From Paenibacillus odorifer (GTDB taxonomy: Bacteria; Bacillota; Bacilli; Paenibacillales; Paenibacillaceae), in the NCBI RefSeq assembly GCF_000758725.1, contig NZ_CP009428.1, positions 2,728,001-2,792,000 of the forward strand: a DNA stretch of 64,000 bases, written 5' to 3'. The notes beneath the pieces were generated by a model. The model saw only the letters and a program-made list of their open reading frames with translations. It did no database searches and was not told the DNA's origin. The position numbers and the translations under genes were made by a program. Below, piece after piece: positions 14,328 through 20,856 of the stretch (the first letter of the stretch is position 1; each line of letters starts with the position of its first letter).

Positions 14328-15095
14328 TTAAGAATTAAAGATATTAAACTGCTTCTCTTTTATCAAAGAAGAAAGTTCTGTGATAGTTGAATCAACATTG
14401 CCCATCTTTAACGCTAGTTGCGATTTGACAACCGAACGCAAATTTTCATCTTCTATTGAGTTTATTAGCTCAATTGAAAGGTTTTGCACATTATCTTCTC
14501 TTAGTCTGTCATACAACTCAGTTGCTCTTTGTCGCGTTTGTTCTGCTTGTTTAAAGAACAAGGCAGCGATCCCTTCAGTAATAACAACTGGTATTGAACT
14601 AAGGGCTTTCTCGTCTGCCGGAGAATGTGAAAGCAGTGTATAACTCAGAAGAATCAATCCAGTAACAGCGGCGGCTACGCTAAAATAAAATTGAACATTT
14701 GCTTGAGTTAAGGCCTGTTTATGATAATTCTTAACAAGGGTCTCGACAAGTTTCCACCCAGGGTCATCCTGCGTTTGAGTGCTATTAAGTTGGTCAATTA
14801 CTTTGTTAATTTGAGAATCGTCGGGAGGTCCATATAAAACATTTCCTTTTTCAGGGACAGTTATAGATGCACTTAAATCATTCGTTGAATAACGTGCATT
14901 TAAATACTCTTTTACTGTTTTTCTTGTTTCCTCATCTTCTAGCTTCTTTTTATTCAAAATCTCAGCAATTTCATTAACTTCGAAGTTTGTGTGTTTTTCA
15001 ATTTTTTTAGTAGTTACGAAGTAAGCAAATGTAGTTAAACTGGCTACTGCGGTAAGGGCTACACCCGATATTAATGACATCCAAGCTGAAGACAA
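14328..15095 (-). CDS. multi-helix membrane protein, possibly TRADD-N-associated membrane domain type (255 aa)
   Basis: A helix at the N-terminus (SLISGVALTAVASLTTFAYF) is followed by a helical soluble region, then a core of YHKQALTQANVQFYFSVAAA, a membrane helix (VTGLILLSYTLL), a short loop, and IPVVITEGIAALFFKQAEQT before a helical tail. The order of an amphipathic Q-A-x-x-Q-F helix, a membrane helix, a second re-entrant or membrane helix with a G-I-x-x-L-F-F motif, and a helical tail resembles the two-helix membrane domain linked to TRADD-N in predicted conflict systems. This is a pattern resemblance only. Start is TTG 15095, eight bases after AAGGAG. It is transcribed against the flanking phage genes, as independent cargo (moron) genes are. 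Confidence 0.65.
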   Translation of the reverse strand: MSSAWMSLISGVALTAVASLTTFAYFVTTKKIEKHTNFEVNEIAEILNKKKLEDEETRKTVKEYLNARYSTNDLSASITVPEKGNVLYGPPDDSQINKVIDQLNSTQTQDDPGWKLVETLVKNYHKQALTQANVQFYFSVAAAVTGLILLSYTLLSHSPADEKALSSIPVVITEGIAALFFKQAEQTRQRATELYDRLREDNVQNLSIELINSIEDENLRSVVKSQLALKMGNVDSTITELSSLIKEKQFNIFNS

Positions 15096-15190
15096 GCAAA
15101 GCACTCCTTTTATGTGTTCTCAGAATTACATAATTCGGCTTTAAAGTAGTTTATTCCTCCTATAAAGTCAATTTTTTATCGTAATAATAT

Positions 15191-15228
15191 GGCCTCATGG
15201 TTCAGGTAGGTTCGAATCCTACAAGGCC
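15191..15228 (+). other. tRNA-like remnant (acceptor and T-arm only)
   Basis: GGCCT (15191-15195) pairs with AGGCC (15224-15228) around a perfect T-arm (GTAGG TTCGAAT CCTAC). The D and anticodon arms are missing. It looks like a tRNA shrunk by deletion, or a second attachment-site relic. Confidence 0.5.
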
Positions 15229-15315
15229 GATAGTCTCAAGCATTTGGGGATTTTAATTAAAAAAGGAAAACATCACCTTTCTGTCGAAACATGTAACTCC
15301 AAGGGGGTGGAAATA

Positions 15316-15513
15316 ATGAAATTTAAATTAGCCTATAAAATGAATGATGGGTTAACGTATACAACCCAAGAGTTTGCTGATAACGAATTGCATAGCGATG
15401 CAGATTTTTTGACCGTAAGCATTAACGGGAAGAAAAATAATTCAACTCTAAATTTCGATGGCAAGGTATACCGATACGATCAATTGACTTCAATTGAAAT
15501 CATTTTTGTTTAA
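15316..15513 (+). CDS. small phage-type protein (65 aa)
   Basis: ATG 15316 follows AAGGGGGTGG; a longer frame upstream has no such signal. The product (starting MKFKLAYKMNDGLTYTTQEF) is beta-rich and ends in YDQLTSIEIIFV. No family recognised. A terminator follows. Confidence 0.6.
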   Translation: MKFKLAYKMNDGLTYTTQEFADNELHSDADFLTVSINGKKNNSTLNFDGKVYRYDQLTSIEIIFV

Positions 15514-15528
15514 AATCTAGAGATTTTA

Positions 15529-15554
15529 GGGGTCGCTGAGAAGCGGCTCTTTTT
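15529..15554 (+). terminator. terminator
   Basis: GGTCGCT / AGCGGCT stem (with G-U pairs) and CTTTTT, just after the 15316-15513 gene. Confidence 0.65.
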
Positions 15555-15637
15555 AAATTTCGACAACAACTATTATAGACTTATCGGAAAATGTATAGGA
15601 AGATAGTGGTATATCGTAATGTAAGGAGGTGGGAAAC

Positions 15638-15847
15638 TTGGTTGTAGAACTGGAATTTCTGAATTCAGGAATAAGAGTACATGATGAGGATATGATTTAT
15701 GAAAATGGAACTCTTGCTTACCCAAATGTAGGGGATAAAGTAATGATTGATCTGAAGTTTTATTTAGTAACGTTGCGTGAATTTTTTTATCTAAAAGGTG
15801 CTTCAGGTATAGATTTAAAAATATCTTTTTGGTGCGAGGAAGTATAA
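15638..15847 (+). CDS. small phage-type protein (69 aa)
   Basis: AAGGAGG lies eight bases before TTG 15638; a GTG three codons earlier overlaps that site. The product (MVVELEFLNSGIRVHDEDMI, then YPNVGDKVMIDLKFYLVTLR) is beta-rich. No family recognised. It precedes the Cse60-like gene by 32 bases. Confidence 0.6.
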   Translation: MVVELEFLNSGIRVHDEDMIYENGTLAYPNVGDKVMIDLKFYLVTLREFFYLKGASGIDLKISFWCEEV

Positions 15848-15879
15848 CCTCAAACTTGATAAAGAAGGGAGCGGCTATT

Positions 15880-16044
15880 ATGAAAAGGAAAATGCAAGTC
15901 GAGCTTTTTTCAGGAACAGGAATCAATGAATTACAAAAAGAAGTGAATGAATTCCTTTCTGGTCTGCCTGCGGAGGAAATAGTTGATGTGAAATTCACTT
16001 GTTCGAACGAATCGTGGGATGTTCTGGTCTGCTATACCAAATAA
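15880..16044 (+). CDS. Cse60-like small protein (54 aa)
   Basis: The sequence MKRKMQVELFSGTGINELQK, a NEFLSGLPAEEIVDVKF strand-helix unit and a W-D-V-L-V-C-Y end follow the Cse60 family: short proteins first described from Bacillus sporulation and common in phages. Start at ATG 15880 after AAGGGAG. Role in phage biology is unknown. A terminator follows at 16074. Confidence 0.6.
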   Translation: MKRKMQVELFSGTGINELQKEVNEFLSGLPAEEIVDVKFTCSNESWDVLVCYTK

Positions 16045-16073
16045 CAACTGTTTCGTTTCGATAATTCGCTAAA

Positions 16074-16101
16074 AGTCTGATCATTAGATCGGGCTTTTTT
16101 T
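16074..16101 (+). terminator. terminator
   Basis: AGTCTGATC / GATCGGGCT stem with a 4-base loop and TTTTTTT. Confidence 0.8.
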
Positions 16102-16231
16102 GTTGTACATCTATAGGAAAGGGTGAAGGAAATGTTCAGGCGAAAGACCAAAGAGAATGTTGAGAGAAAAAGCGAACTGAACGGGCGAGGTTCAGTTCGA
16201 CAACAGAGTTTACCAGTGCGAGACAGTAAAA

Positions 16232-16576
16232 CTATAAATCACGCCGAAGTTTTTTCTTTATCACAGGATCATTACGATCTTTTGGTATCTTCGGATAAGC
16301 TAAGAAATCTGCAGCTATTCCAAACTGACAAGCCTTCCTATATAGCTGGGTTTCATCTTCACCCAAATCTAGTATTTGCTCATGTTGAATCTCGAGCTCG
16401 TATTCAATGTTTGTTATCGTCCAAAGATAACTAGTGATGTAATCCATTGCCTGTAGCTTGGCATTCTCCTTATCTTTTGAAATGACCCAAACGTGAACCC
16501 TTGCACCAGCGATGTCTTCACAGTCTTTATTAGTCGGCGCAGGAATAGCATCAATTACAAACATATATGGATTCAA
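16232..16576 (-). CDS. hypothetical phage-type protein (114 aa)
   Basis: The product starts MNPYMFVIDAIPAPTNKDCE, has a mixed beta/alpha centre (GARVHVWVISKDKENAKLQA) and a C-terminal helix-rich part (YRKACQFGIAADFLAYPKIP). TTG start five bases after GGGAGGAGG. The composition is clearly coding, and it overrides a plus-strand frame across the same bases. It runs opposite to the surrounding phage genes. No family recognised. Confidence 0.65.
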   Translation of the reverse strand: MNPYMFVIDAIPAPTNKDCEDIAGARVHVWVISKDKENAKLQAMDYITSYLWTITNIEYELEIQHEQILDLGEDETQLYRKACQFGIAADFLAYPKIPKDRNDPVIKKKLRRDL

Positions 16577-16870
16577 TCAATCTCCTCCTCCCTAGTGATG
16601 GTAAGACTGGATAACTACCAATATTCGACGGCTAATGAGGAGATTCCTACAGAATTACGCCGAAATCTTAGACTTTGGGTCCTTCCCAGGGAGGGGGAGG
16701 GGTGCGGGTGCGCGTGAGCCCGATTTCTGTTCAGTTTTTATATTGAAAATTTACTTCCGTTTCCGCTTTTTAGGAGGTTATGCGGCTCATGGTGGGATTT
16801 TTCTTCATTATATGACTCCTAATAGGGTCTGGATTATATTGCCTTGAAACGGAAGCTAGGGGGGTATACG

Positions 16871-17401
16871 ATGGCGGAAGCCAAAAAGGTAAAAGTAGAT
16901 TTAACTGAAGCGGAAGTATCAACGAGCGATTTAGCCGCCATCGTGGGTAAAACCTCCCGATGGATCCGGCAATTGACTGCTGAAAAGGTGTTGAATCAGT
17001 CTGGAAGGGGCAGATATATCCTGTCCGAAGCAGTTCAAGCGTACATTTTACACGTTTCTGGTGGCGCCAAAGACGATGGAAAGCCCACATACACCGACCA
17101 TAAGACGGAGCATGAGCGTATTAAATCGGAAAAGGCTGCTCTAGAATTGGCTGAATTGCAGGGGAATATGCATACATCGGACGATGTGAAGGCCATCATG
17201 GGTAATATGATCATCACAGCGAAGACCAAGCTTCTTGCAATTCCTACTAGAATCAGCCCGCAATTAGATGGAGAGCCGACAGCGGTTATAGAAAAGGCGC
17301 TTGAGCGTGAGATCTCCAGCGTGCTGAAAGGCTTGACGGAGTACAACCCCGCATTATTTAGCCGAAAGGCGGGTGATGGGGATGATATCGAAGAAGACTG
17401 A
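16871..17401 (+). CDS. phage terminase small subunit, Nu1-like (176 aa)
   Basis: An N-terminal winged HTH (VSTSDLAAIVGKTSRWIRQL) binds packaging DNA in this family. It is followed by a long helical segment (EHERIKSEKAALELAELQGN) and an assembly domain (IITAKTKLLAIPTRISPQLD, LEREISSVLKGLTEY), the order seen in Nu1-type small subunits. ATG 16871 after AGGGGGG; an in-frame ATG nine codons upstream is worse placed. It overlaps the large-subunit gene. The preceding 16600-16870 has a GC-rich tract (GGGAGGGGGAGGGG) and may hold the packaging start site. Confidence 0.85.
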   Translation: MAEAKKVKVDLTEAEVSTSDLAAIVGKTSRWIRQLTAEKVLNQSGRGRYILSEAVQAYILHVSGGAKDDGKPTYTDHKTEHERIKSEKAALELAELQGNMHTSDDVKAIMGNMIITAKTKLLAIPTRISPQLDGEPTAVIEKALEREISSVLKGLTEYNPALFSRKAGDGDDIEED

Positions 17402-19205
17402 GGTACTATTTAAACAGATCGCTCAGATGTGGGAACCTAAACCGCCTATGACTGTTTCGGAGTGGGCAGAAGAACATCGGGTACTGAGTAAAGAAGCTAG
17501 CGCCGAGCCGGGTCCGTGGAGGACAGACAGATCTCCTTATACCAAAGAAATAATGAACTGCATGAATGATCCATCTGTTGAAGAGGTCGCAATCATGGCC
17601 TCGGCCCAGGTAGGTAAATCCGAAATCCTGCTGAACATAGCGGGATTTTTTGCTGACCAAGAACCTTACCCAATGATTTACATGCTACCAGATAAACAGC
17701 TGATCAAGTCGGTATCTCAGGAACGGATCACACCGATGATTAACGCTAGTCCACGGCTAAGGAGTGTGTTTGCTGCCGCAAAAGGTAGGTCAGCCAGTAA
17801 CACGATTGCTAAAAAAAGTTTTCCTGGTGGATACCTTCAGCTAGTTGGGGCCAATTCTCCAGCGCAACTATCCTCTCGTTCTGTGCGAGTGATACTTGCA
17901 GATGAGGTGGATCGCTTTCCGGTATCTGCTGGTACTGAGGGCGATCCGGTAGAACTTGTTAAAAAGCGGACCACAACCTTTTACAACCGGAAGCATTTAT
18001 TTGTATCAACGCCTCTGGTGGAGGAAACATCTCGTATCAACCGACTCTACCAAGACAGCACTCAAGAGCAGTGGCGCTTACCGTGTCCATGTTGCGGCGA
18101 GTTGGAAGCTTTGGGTTTCGGGAACTTGAAATTTACTAGGGACGATGCAGGAGAGGTGCTGAATGTAGAAGCAGCCTGTCGGGCTTGTGGTGGGATATCT
18201 TCGGAGAAGAATTGGAAGTCTGGAACAGGCCAGTGGGTTGCGAGACAGCAGCATCCATTCCGCAGAGGTTTTCACCTTTCGCAGATCGTCAGTCCTTGGG
18301 TAACTTGGAAGAAAATTGTCTCAGGCTTCCTTGAAGCAAAAGACGATCCGGAAATGCTTCAGGTTTGGACGAACACTGTCATGGGCGAAACATGGCGAGT
18401 CACTGGTGAGAAGCTAGATGAAAACGAACTGATGCAACGCGGCGAAGAGTATGAAGCGGATGTACCGGACGGTGTGAAGATTCTTACGGCTACTGTGGAT
18501 ACTCAGGACAACCGTTTTGAAATCGAAGTGAAGGGTTGGGGGGCTGGTCGCGAGTCTTGGGGAATCCGATTCCATGTCATTCATGGAGATTTAGAGCAAT
18601 CTAAGGTATGGGATGAGCTAGACGAATTTTTAAAACGGAAATGGAAAGACAAACACGGGCGATCCTTTGGGATTGTTGGGGCGTTTATTGACTCCGGGGG
18701 TCACTACACAGGAAGTGTATATAAGTTCTGTGCGGCGCGTCTTGGTCGCCGGATATATGCGATAAAGGGTGAAGGTAAGGAAAACGGCGGCTACGTGCCG
18801 TTGTACAACGGTTACACCAACAACAATCGTTACAAAGCAACAGTAATACGTATTGGGGTTGACGAGGGAAAGTACCGCGTTTCAAATGACCTGAAGCGTA
18901 AGCGTTATGGACCGGGATACTGTCACTACCCAGTGAATCAATCCGGTCATGATAACCGTGGATACAACGAAGAGTATTTTTTGGGTCTTACTGCTGAGAC
19001 ACTTGTCACTAAAAAGAAGATGGGTGTCACATATCAGATATGGCAGCCGATCCGAAAACGTAACGAGCCCTTTGACTTGCATGTCTATCAACTTGCACTC
19101 ATTGAGTTGCTTAGTCCAAATCTGGATGAGATGTTACCGATCGCTGTCGGTGAAGGCACACAAACCAAAGCGGCTCCTAAAGCAGGTCGCCGCCGACCAC
19201 CTTAA
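17373..19205 (+). CDS. phage terminase large subunit, GpA family (610 aa)
   Basis: Packaging ATPase-nuclease. The GpA pattern is complete: MTVSEWAEEHRVLSKEASAE near the N-terminus, a Walker A-like ASAQVGKSEI at about residue 78, Walker B VILADEVDRF at about 170, a zinc-ribbon CPCCGE...CRACGG at about 230-270, and a C-terminal nuclease with VDTQDNRFEI and GAFIDSGGHYTGS. Length is normal. It overlaps the small-subunit gene by about 29 bases. Directly after the stop the phage late genes are gone: a YopX-like relic and ArpU follow instead of portal and head genes, so a large deletion or a satellite layout must be assumed. Confidence 0.93.
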   Translation: MMGMISKKTEVLFKQIAQMWEPKPPMTVSEWAEEHRVLSKEASAEPGPWRTDRSPYTKEIMNCMNDPSVEEVAIMASAQVGKSEILLNIAGFFADQEPYPMIYMLPDKQLIKSVSQERITPMINASPRLRSVFAAAKGRSASNTIAKKSFPGGYLQLVGANSPAQLSSRSVRVILADEVDRFPVSAGTEGDPVELVKKRTTTFYNRKHLFVSTPLVEETSRINRLYQDSTQEQWRLPCPCCGELEALGFGNLKFTRDDAGEVLNVEAACRACGGISSEKNWKSGTGQWVARQQHPFRRGFHLSQIVSPWVTWKKIVSGFLEAKDDPEMLQVWTNTVMGETWRVTGEKLDENELMQRGEEYEADVPDGVKILTATVDTQDNRFEIEVKGWGAGRESWGIRFHVIHGDLEQSKVWDELDEFLKRKWKDKHGRSFGIVGAFIDSGGHYTGSVYKFCAARLGRRIYAIKGEGKENGGYVPLYNGYTNNNRYKATVIRIGVDEGKYRVSNDLKRKRYGPGYCHYPVNQSGHDNRGYNEEYFLGLTAETLVTKKKMGVTYQIWQPIRKRNEPFDLHVYQLALIELLSPNLDEMLPIAVGEGTQTKAAPKAGRRRPP

Positions 19206-19332
19206 GAAGGGGCATTACATCTCCCATGATGCAGGCTTGCCATTTGCTTATCAAGTTCGTTCTGAGACGGTCGGGCAATATATCGGCCGTCCTGACGAGA
19301 AAGGTAAAGATCAAGACGATCTGCCGTTCTAA
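19206..19332 (+). pseudogene. YopX-like fragment ending in an SSB-type acidic tip
   Basis: A frame entering from the terminase 3' end reads KKGHYISHDAGLPFAYQVRS and ETVGQYIGRPDEKGKDQDDL then P-F and stop. The E-T-V-G-Q-Y-x-G-x-x-D-x-x-G-K block is typical of YopX proteins of Bacillus phages; the D-D-L-P-F end is typical of SSB. A YopX relic seems to have been joined to an SSB-like 3' end. A hairpin (CCCCGGCTTCGGTCGGGG) follows, as it does after the related tip at 9318. Confidence 0.5.
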
Positions 19333-19388
19333 GATGATATACGCCCCGGCTTCGGTCGGGGGATTCTTTACAAAGGGGTGATTGCCCA

Positions 19389-19850
19389 GTGCAACAGAGC
19401 TTTTTACCAGAGATAGACCGGGAGCGTACTCAGGCGGCAGTGGAGGCTGCTCTATATAAATACAGGGAAAATAAATTTCTGACCTTTGATGAACGTGAGG
19501 CAACAACAACTGCTGCGTGGTCAGATTCCCCTAAGGGATTTACAGGAGTTACCACAGACCAAACTTCTAATATTGCCATTCATAATGTAGATACTCAAGC
19601 ACACCGAAAGAACTTTTGTGAACGGATAGAACGAGTGGTGAATCGCATGCCAAAGATGGAAGGGTTCTTGATTAAAGAACGATATATGACAACAGAGCAT
19701 GATTATATTACTCATGAGAAAGTGTATAATTTTAAATTTCAGCCGCCGATTAGCTCGGGAACATATAGCAAGATACGTTGGAAGGCTTTTTATAAGCTGG
19801 CTTTGGATTTGAATCTAGTGATCGAGAAGGAGGAAGAAAAAGATGGTTGA
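19389..19850 (+). CDS. ArpU-family phage transcriptional regulator (153 aa)
   Basis: Full-length ArpU-type protein: FLPEIDRERTQAAVEAALYK, the YRENKFLTFDEREATTTAAW block, NIAIHNVDTQAHRKNFCERI, FLIKERYMTTEHDYITHEKV and a C-terminal helix-turn-helix (TYSKIRWKAFYKLALDLNLV). The family activates late genes in Gram-positive phages, normally ahead of the terminase; here it lies behind. GTG start after AAGGGGTGA. A truncated paralogue lies at 9375-9713 outside the element. It overlaps the excisionase-like gene by 8 bases. Confidence 0.85.
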   Translation: MQQSFLPEIDRERTQAAVEAALYKYRENKFLTFDEREATTTAAWSDSPKGFTGVTTDQTSNIAIHNVDTQAHRKNFCERIERVVNRMPKMEGFLIKERYMTTEHDYITHEKVYNFKFQPPISSGTYSKIRWKAFYKLALDLNLVIEKEEEKDG

Positions 19851-20034
19851 ACAAATGTATAAGACTACTTCTGATTATCCCTCTGTACTTACAGCGAAGG
19901 AAATACAACAAATACTTGGTATAGGTGAGCGTCAAACATATGAACTATTAAACTCGGGTCAATTTCATATCGTGCGGGTAGGTAAGATGATAAAAGTCTC
20001 AAAAGATGTATTTCTTAAATGGTTACAAGGATAA
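19843..20034 (+). CDS. xis: excisionase-family helix-turn-helix protein (63 aa)
   Basis: LTAKEIQQILGIGERQTYEL is a MerR/excisionase-type HTH, followed by FHIVRVGKMIKVSKDVFLKW as the wing. It is the last gene before the right attachment site, the place expected of the directionality factor, though far from int. ATG after AAGGAGGAAG, overlapping ArpU. Confidence 0.75.
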   Translation: MVEQMYKTTSDYPSVLTAKEIQQILGIGERQTYELLNSGQFHIVRVGKMIKVSKDVFLKWLQG

Positions 20035-20035
20035 A

Positions 20036-20065
20036 AAAAGTGGTGCCGATTATGGCACCACTTTT
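20036..20065 (+). terminator. terminator containing arm-type repeats
   Basis: AAAAGTGGTGCC / GGCACCACTTTT is a perfect 12-bp stem flanked by A and T runs directly after the xis-like stop. Its arms contain the same GGCACCA box as the arm-type sites. Confidence 0.85.
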
Positions 20066-20082
20066 GCTTTAGTCAACTACAG

Positions 20083-20100
20083 GGCACCATAATGGCACCA
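20083..20100. repeat. arm-type GGCACCA pair, right
   Basis: GGCACCATAATGGCACCA repeats the pair at 10187-10205 (which has one extra base in the spacer) in the same orientation. It lies 68 bp inside the right attachment site. Confidence 0.5.
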
Positions 20101-20133
20101 ATTCGTATTTTACTCAAAACCTAAACATCCCTA

Positions 20134-20170
20134 TACTGAAAAAGCCTTATATAATAAGGCTTTTTCAGTA
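20134..20170. terminator. long palindromic terminator next to tRNA-Val
   Basis: TACTGAAAAAGCCTTA and TAAGGCTTTTTCAGTA form a perfect 16-bp stem with a 5-base loop. On the minus strand it ends the tRNA transcript; on the plus strand it ends the element. Confidence 0.8.
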
Positions 20171-20215
20171 TAGGACGGATGGGGTTCGAACCCATGACCC
20201 CTACCCTGTCAAGAT
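20168..20215. other. attachment site (attR) inside tRNA-Val
   Basis: 48 bases matching 10022-10069 with a single T/C difference. It runs from just beyond the tRNA 3' end into the anticodon stem, the usual target of tyrosine integrases. Confidence 0.9.
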
Positions 20216-20242
20216 AGTGCTCTCCCGCTGAGCTACCGTCCT
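20171..20242 (-). tRNA. tRNA-Val (anticodon GAC)
   Basis: Read on the minus strand: acceptor AGGACGG...CCGTCCT with discriminator A, D-arm GCTC/GAGC, anticodon stem CTATC/GGTAG with loop TTGACAG (anticodon GAC, codon GUC), and T-arm ATGGG TTCGAAC CCCAT. 72 bases, CCA not encoded. It remains complete because the inserted element restored the 3' half. Confidence 0.95.
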
Positions 20243-20254
20243 GCGACGAAATTT

Positions 20255-20284
20255 ATAATACCATATGAGAGAGTAGGATGGCAA
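20255..20284 (-). promoter_or_regulatory. promoter of tRNA-Val
   Basis: Minus strand TTGCCA (20284-20279), 18-base spacer, TATTAT (20260-20255), 12 bases before the tRNA. Confidence 0.7.
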
Positions 20285-20391
20285 TTCTTTTTTATAATCA
20301 ATATAGATGTAGAGTGGTGTTTTCTCTTATCTCCTCCGACTAAGTAGTTAATAGCTAGAAAGGGGATGACCCATCATCCCCCTGCACCGAG

Positions 20392-20694
20392 TCAGATAAA
20401 AAACGGGAGTAGAAATAGACTGCTTATTCCGAAAAAAGGGATACGGCGTGGATAGAAGCGGCGTCTTGGGTAAAAGCCGGGCTGGAACCCGAATTGTCTA
20501 TAGTTCGACTGCTCGGCAGGCATTCCGTTCATACGATCGACCATTTCATTGCTGGGAACCGCAAGGGTGATATAGTTCTGGTCCACGTGAGCGATGAAGC
20601 CGTCAAAGGATTGACCATCAGTCGTTACTATACCTACATATTTATTCATGCAATTCCAAGCGACCTGTTGATGAAAATTTGTATTTGATTCCAT
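20392..20694 (-). CDS. hypothetical protein with basic, aromatic C-terminus (100 aa)
   Basis: The N-terminal half (WNCMNKYVGIVTTDGQSFDG, then FIAHVDQNYITLAVP) is beta-rich and Sm-like; the C-terminal half is rich in Arg, Phe, Tyr and Pro (FYPRRRFYPRRIPFFG), as in some spore-coat-associated proteins. ATG 20694 after GAGGAGG; the eight upstream codons lack a start signal. A spore role is a guess from composition. GGGGATGA/TCATCCCC at about 20361-20381 may end transcription. Confidence 0.6.
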   Translation of the reverse strand: MESNTNFHQQVAWNCMNKYVGIVTTDGQSFDGFIAHVDQNYITLAVPSNEMVDRMNGMPAEQSNYRQFGFQPGFYPRRRFYPRRIPFFGISSLFLLPFFI

Positions 20695-20856
20695 GGATAT
20701 CCTCCTCGAATGTTTCAATCCTGATAACAGTCTATGGTCCTTAGCCTACAACGTTCACGGCGTTTGCCTATATGTAGGAAGGTTAATTTTCAGGGATAAT
20801 CCCTGAGGAGGATTCGATTAGTTCTTTAATCAATACACATGCTTGTACTGTACTTT

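Noticed and set aside
16123..16434. 103-codon plus-strand frame with a fair ribosome binding site
   Set aside because: Most of it is antisense to a clearly coding minus-strand gene (16232-16576). Only the first 35 codons could be a separate relic.
16493..16847. Two short plus-strand frames before the terminase small subunit
   Set aside because: No start signals; the GC-rich tract gives spurious Gly/Arg-rich sequence. More likely packaging-site DNA.
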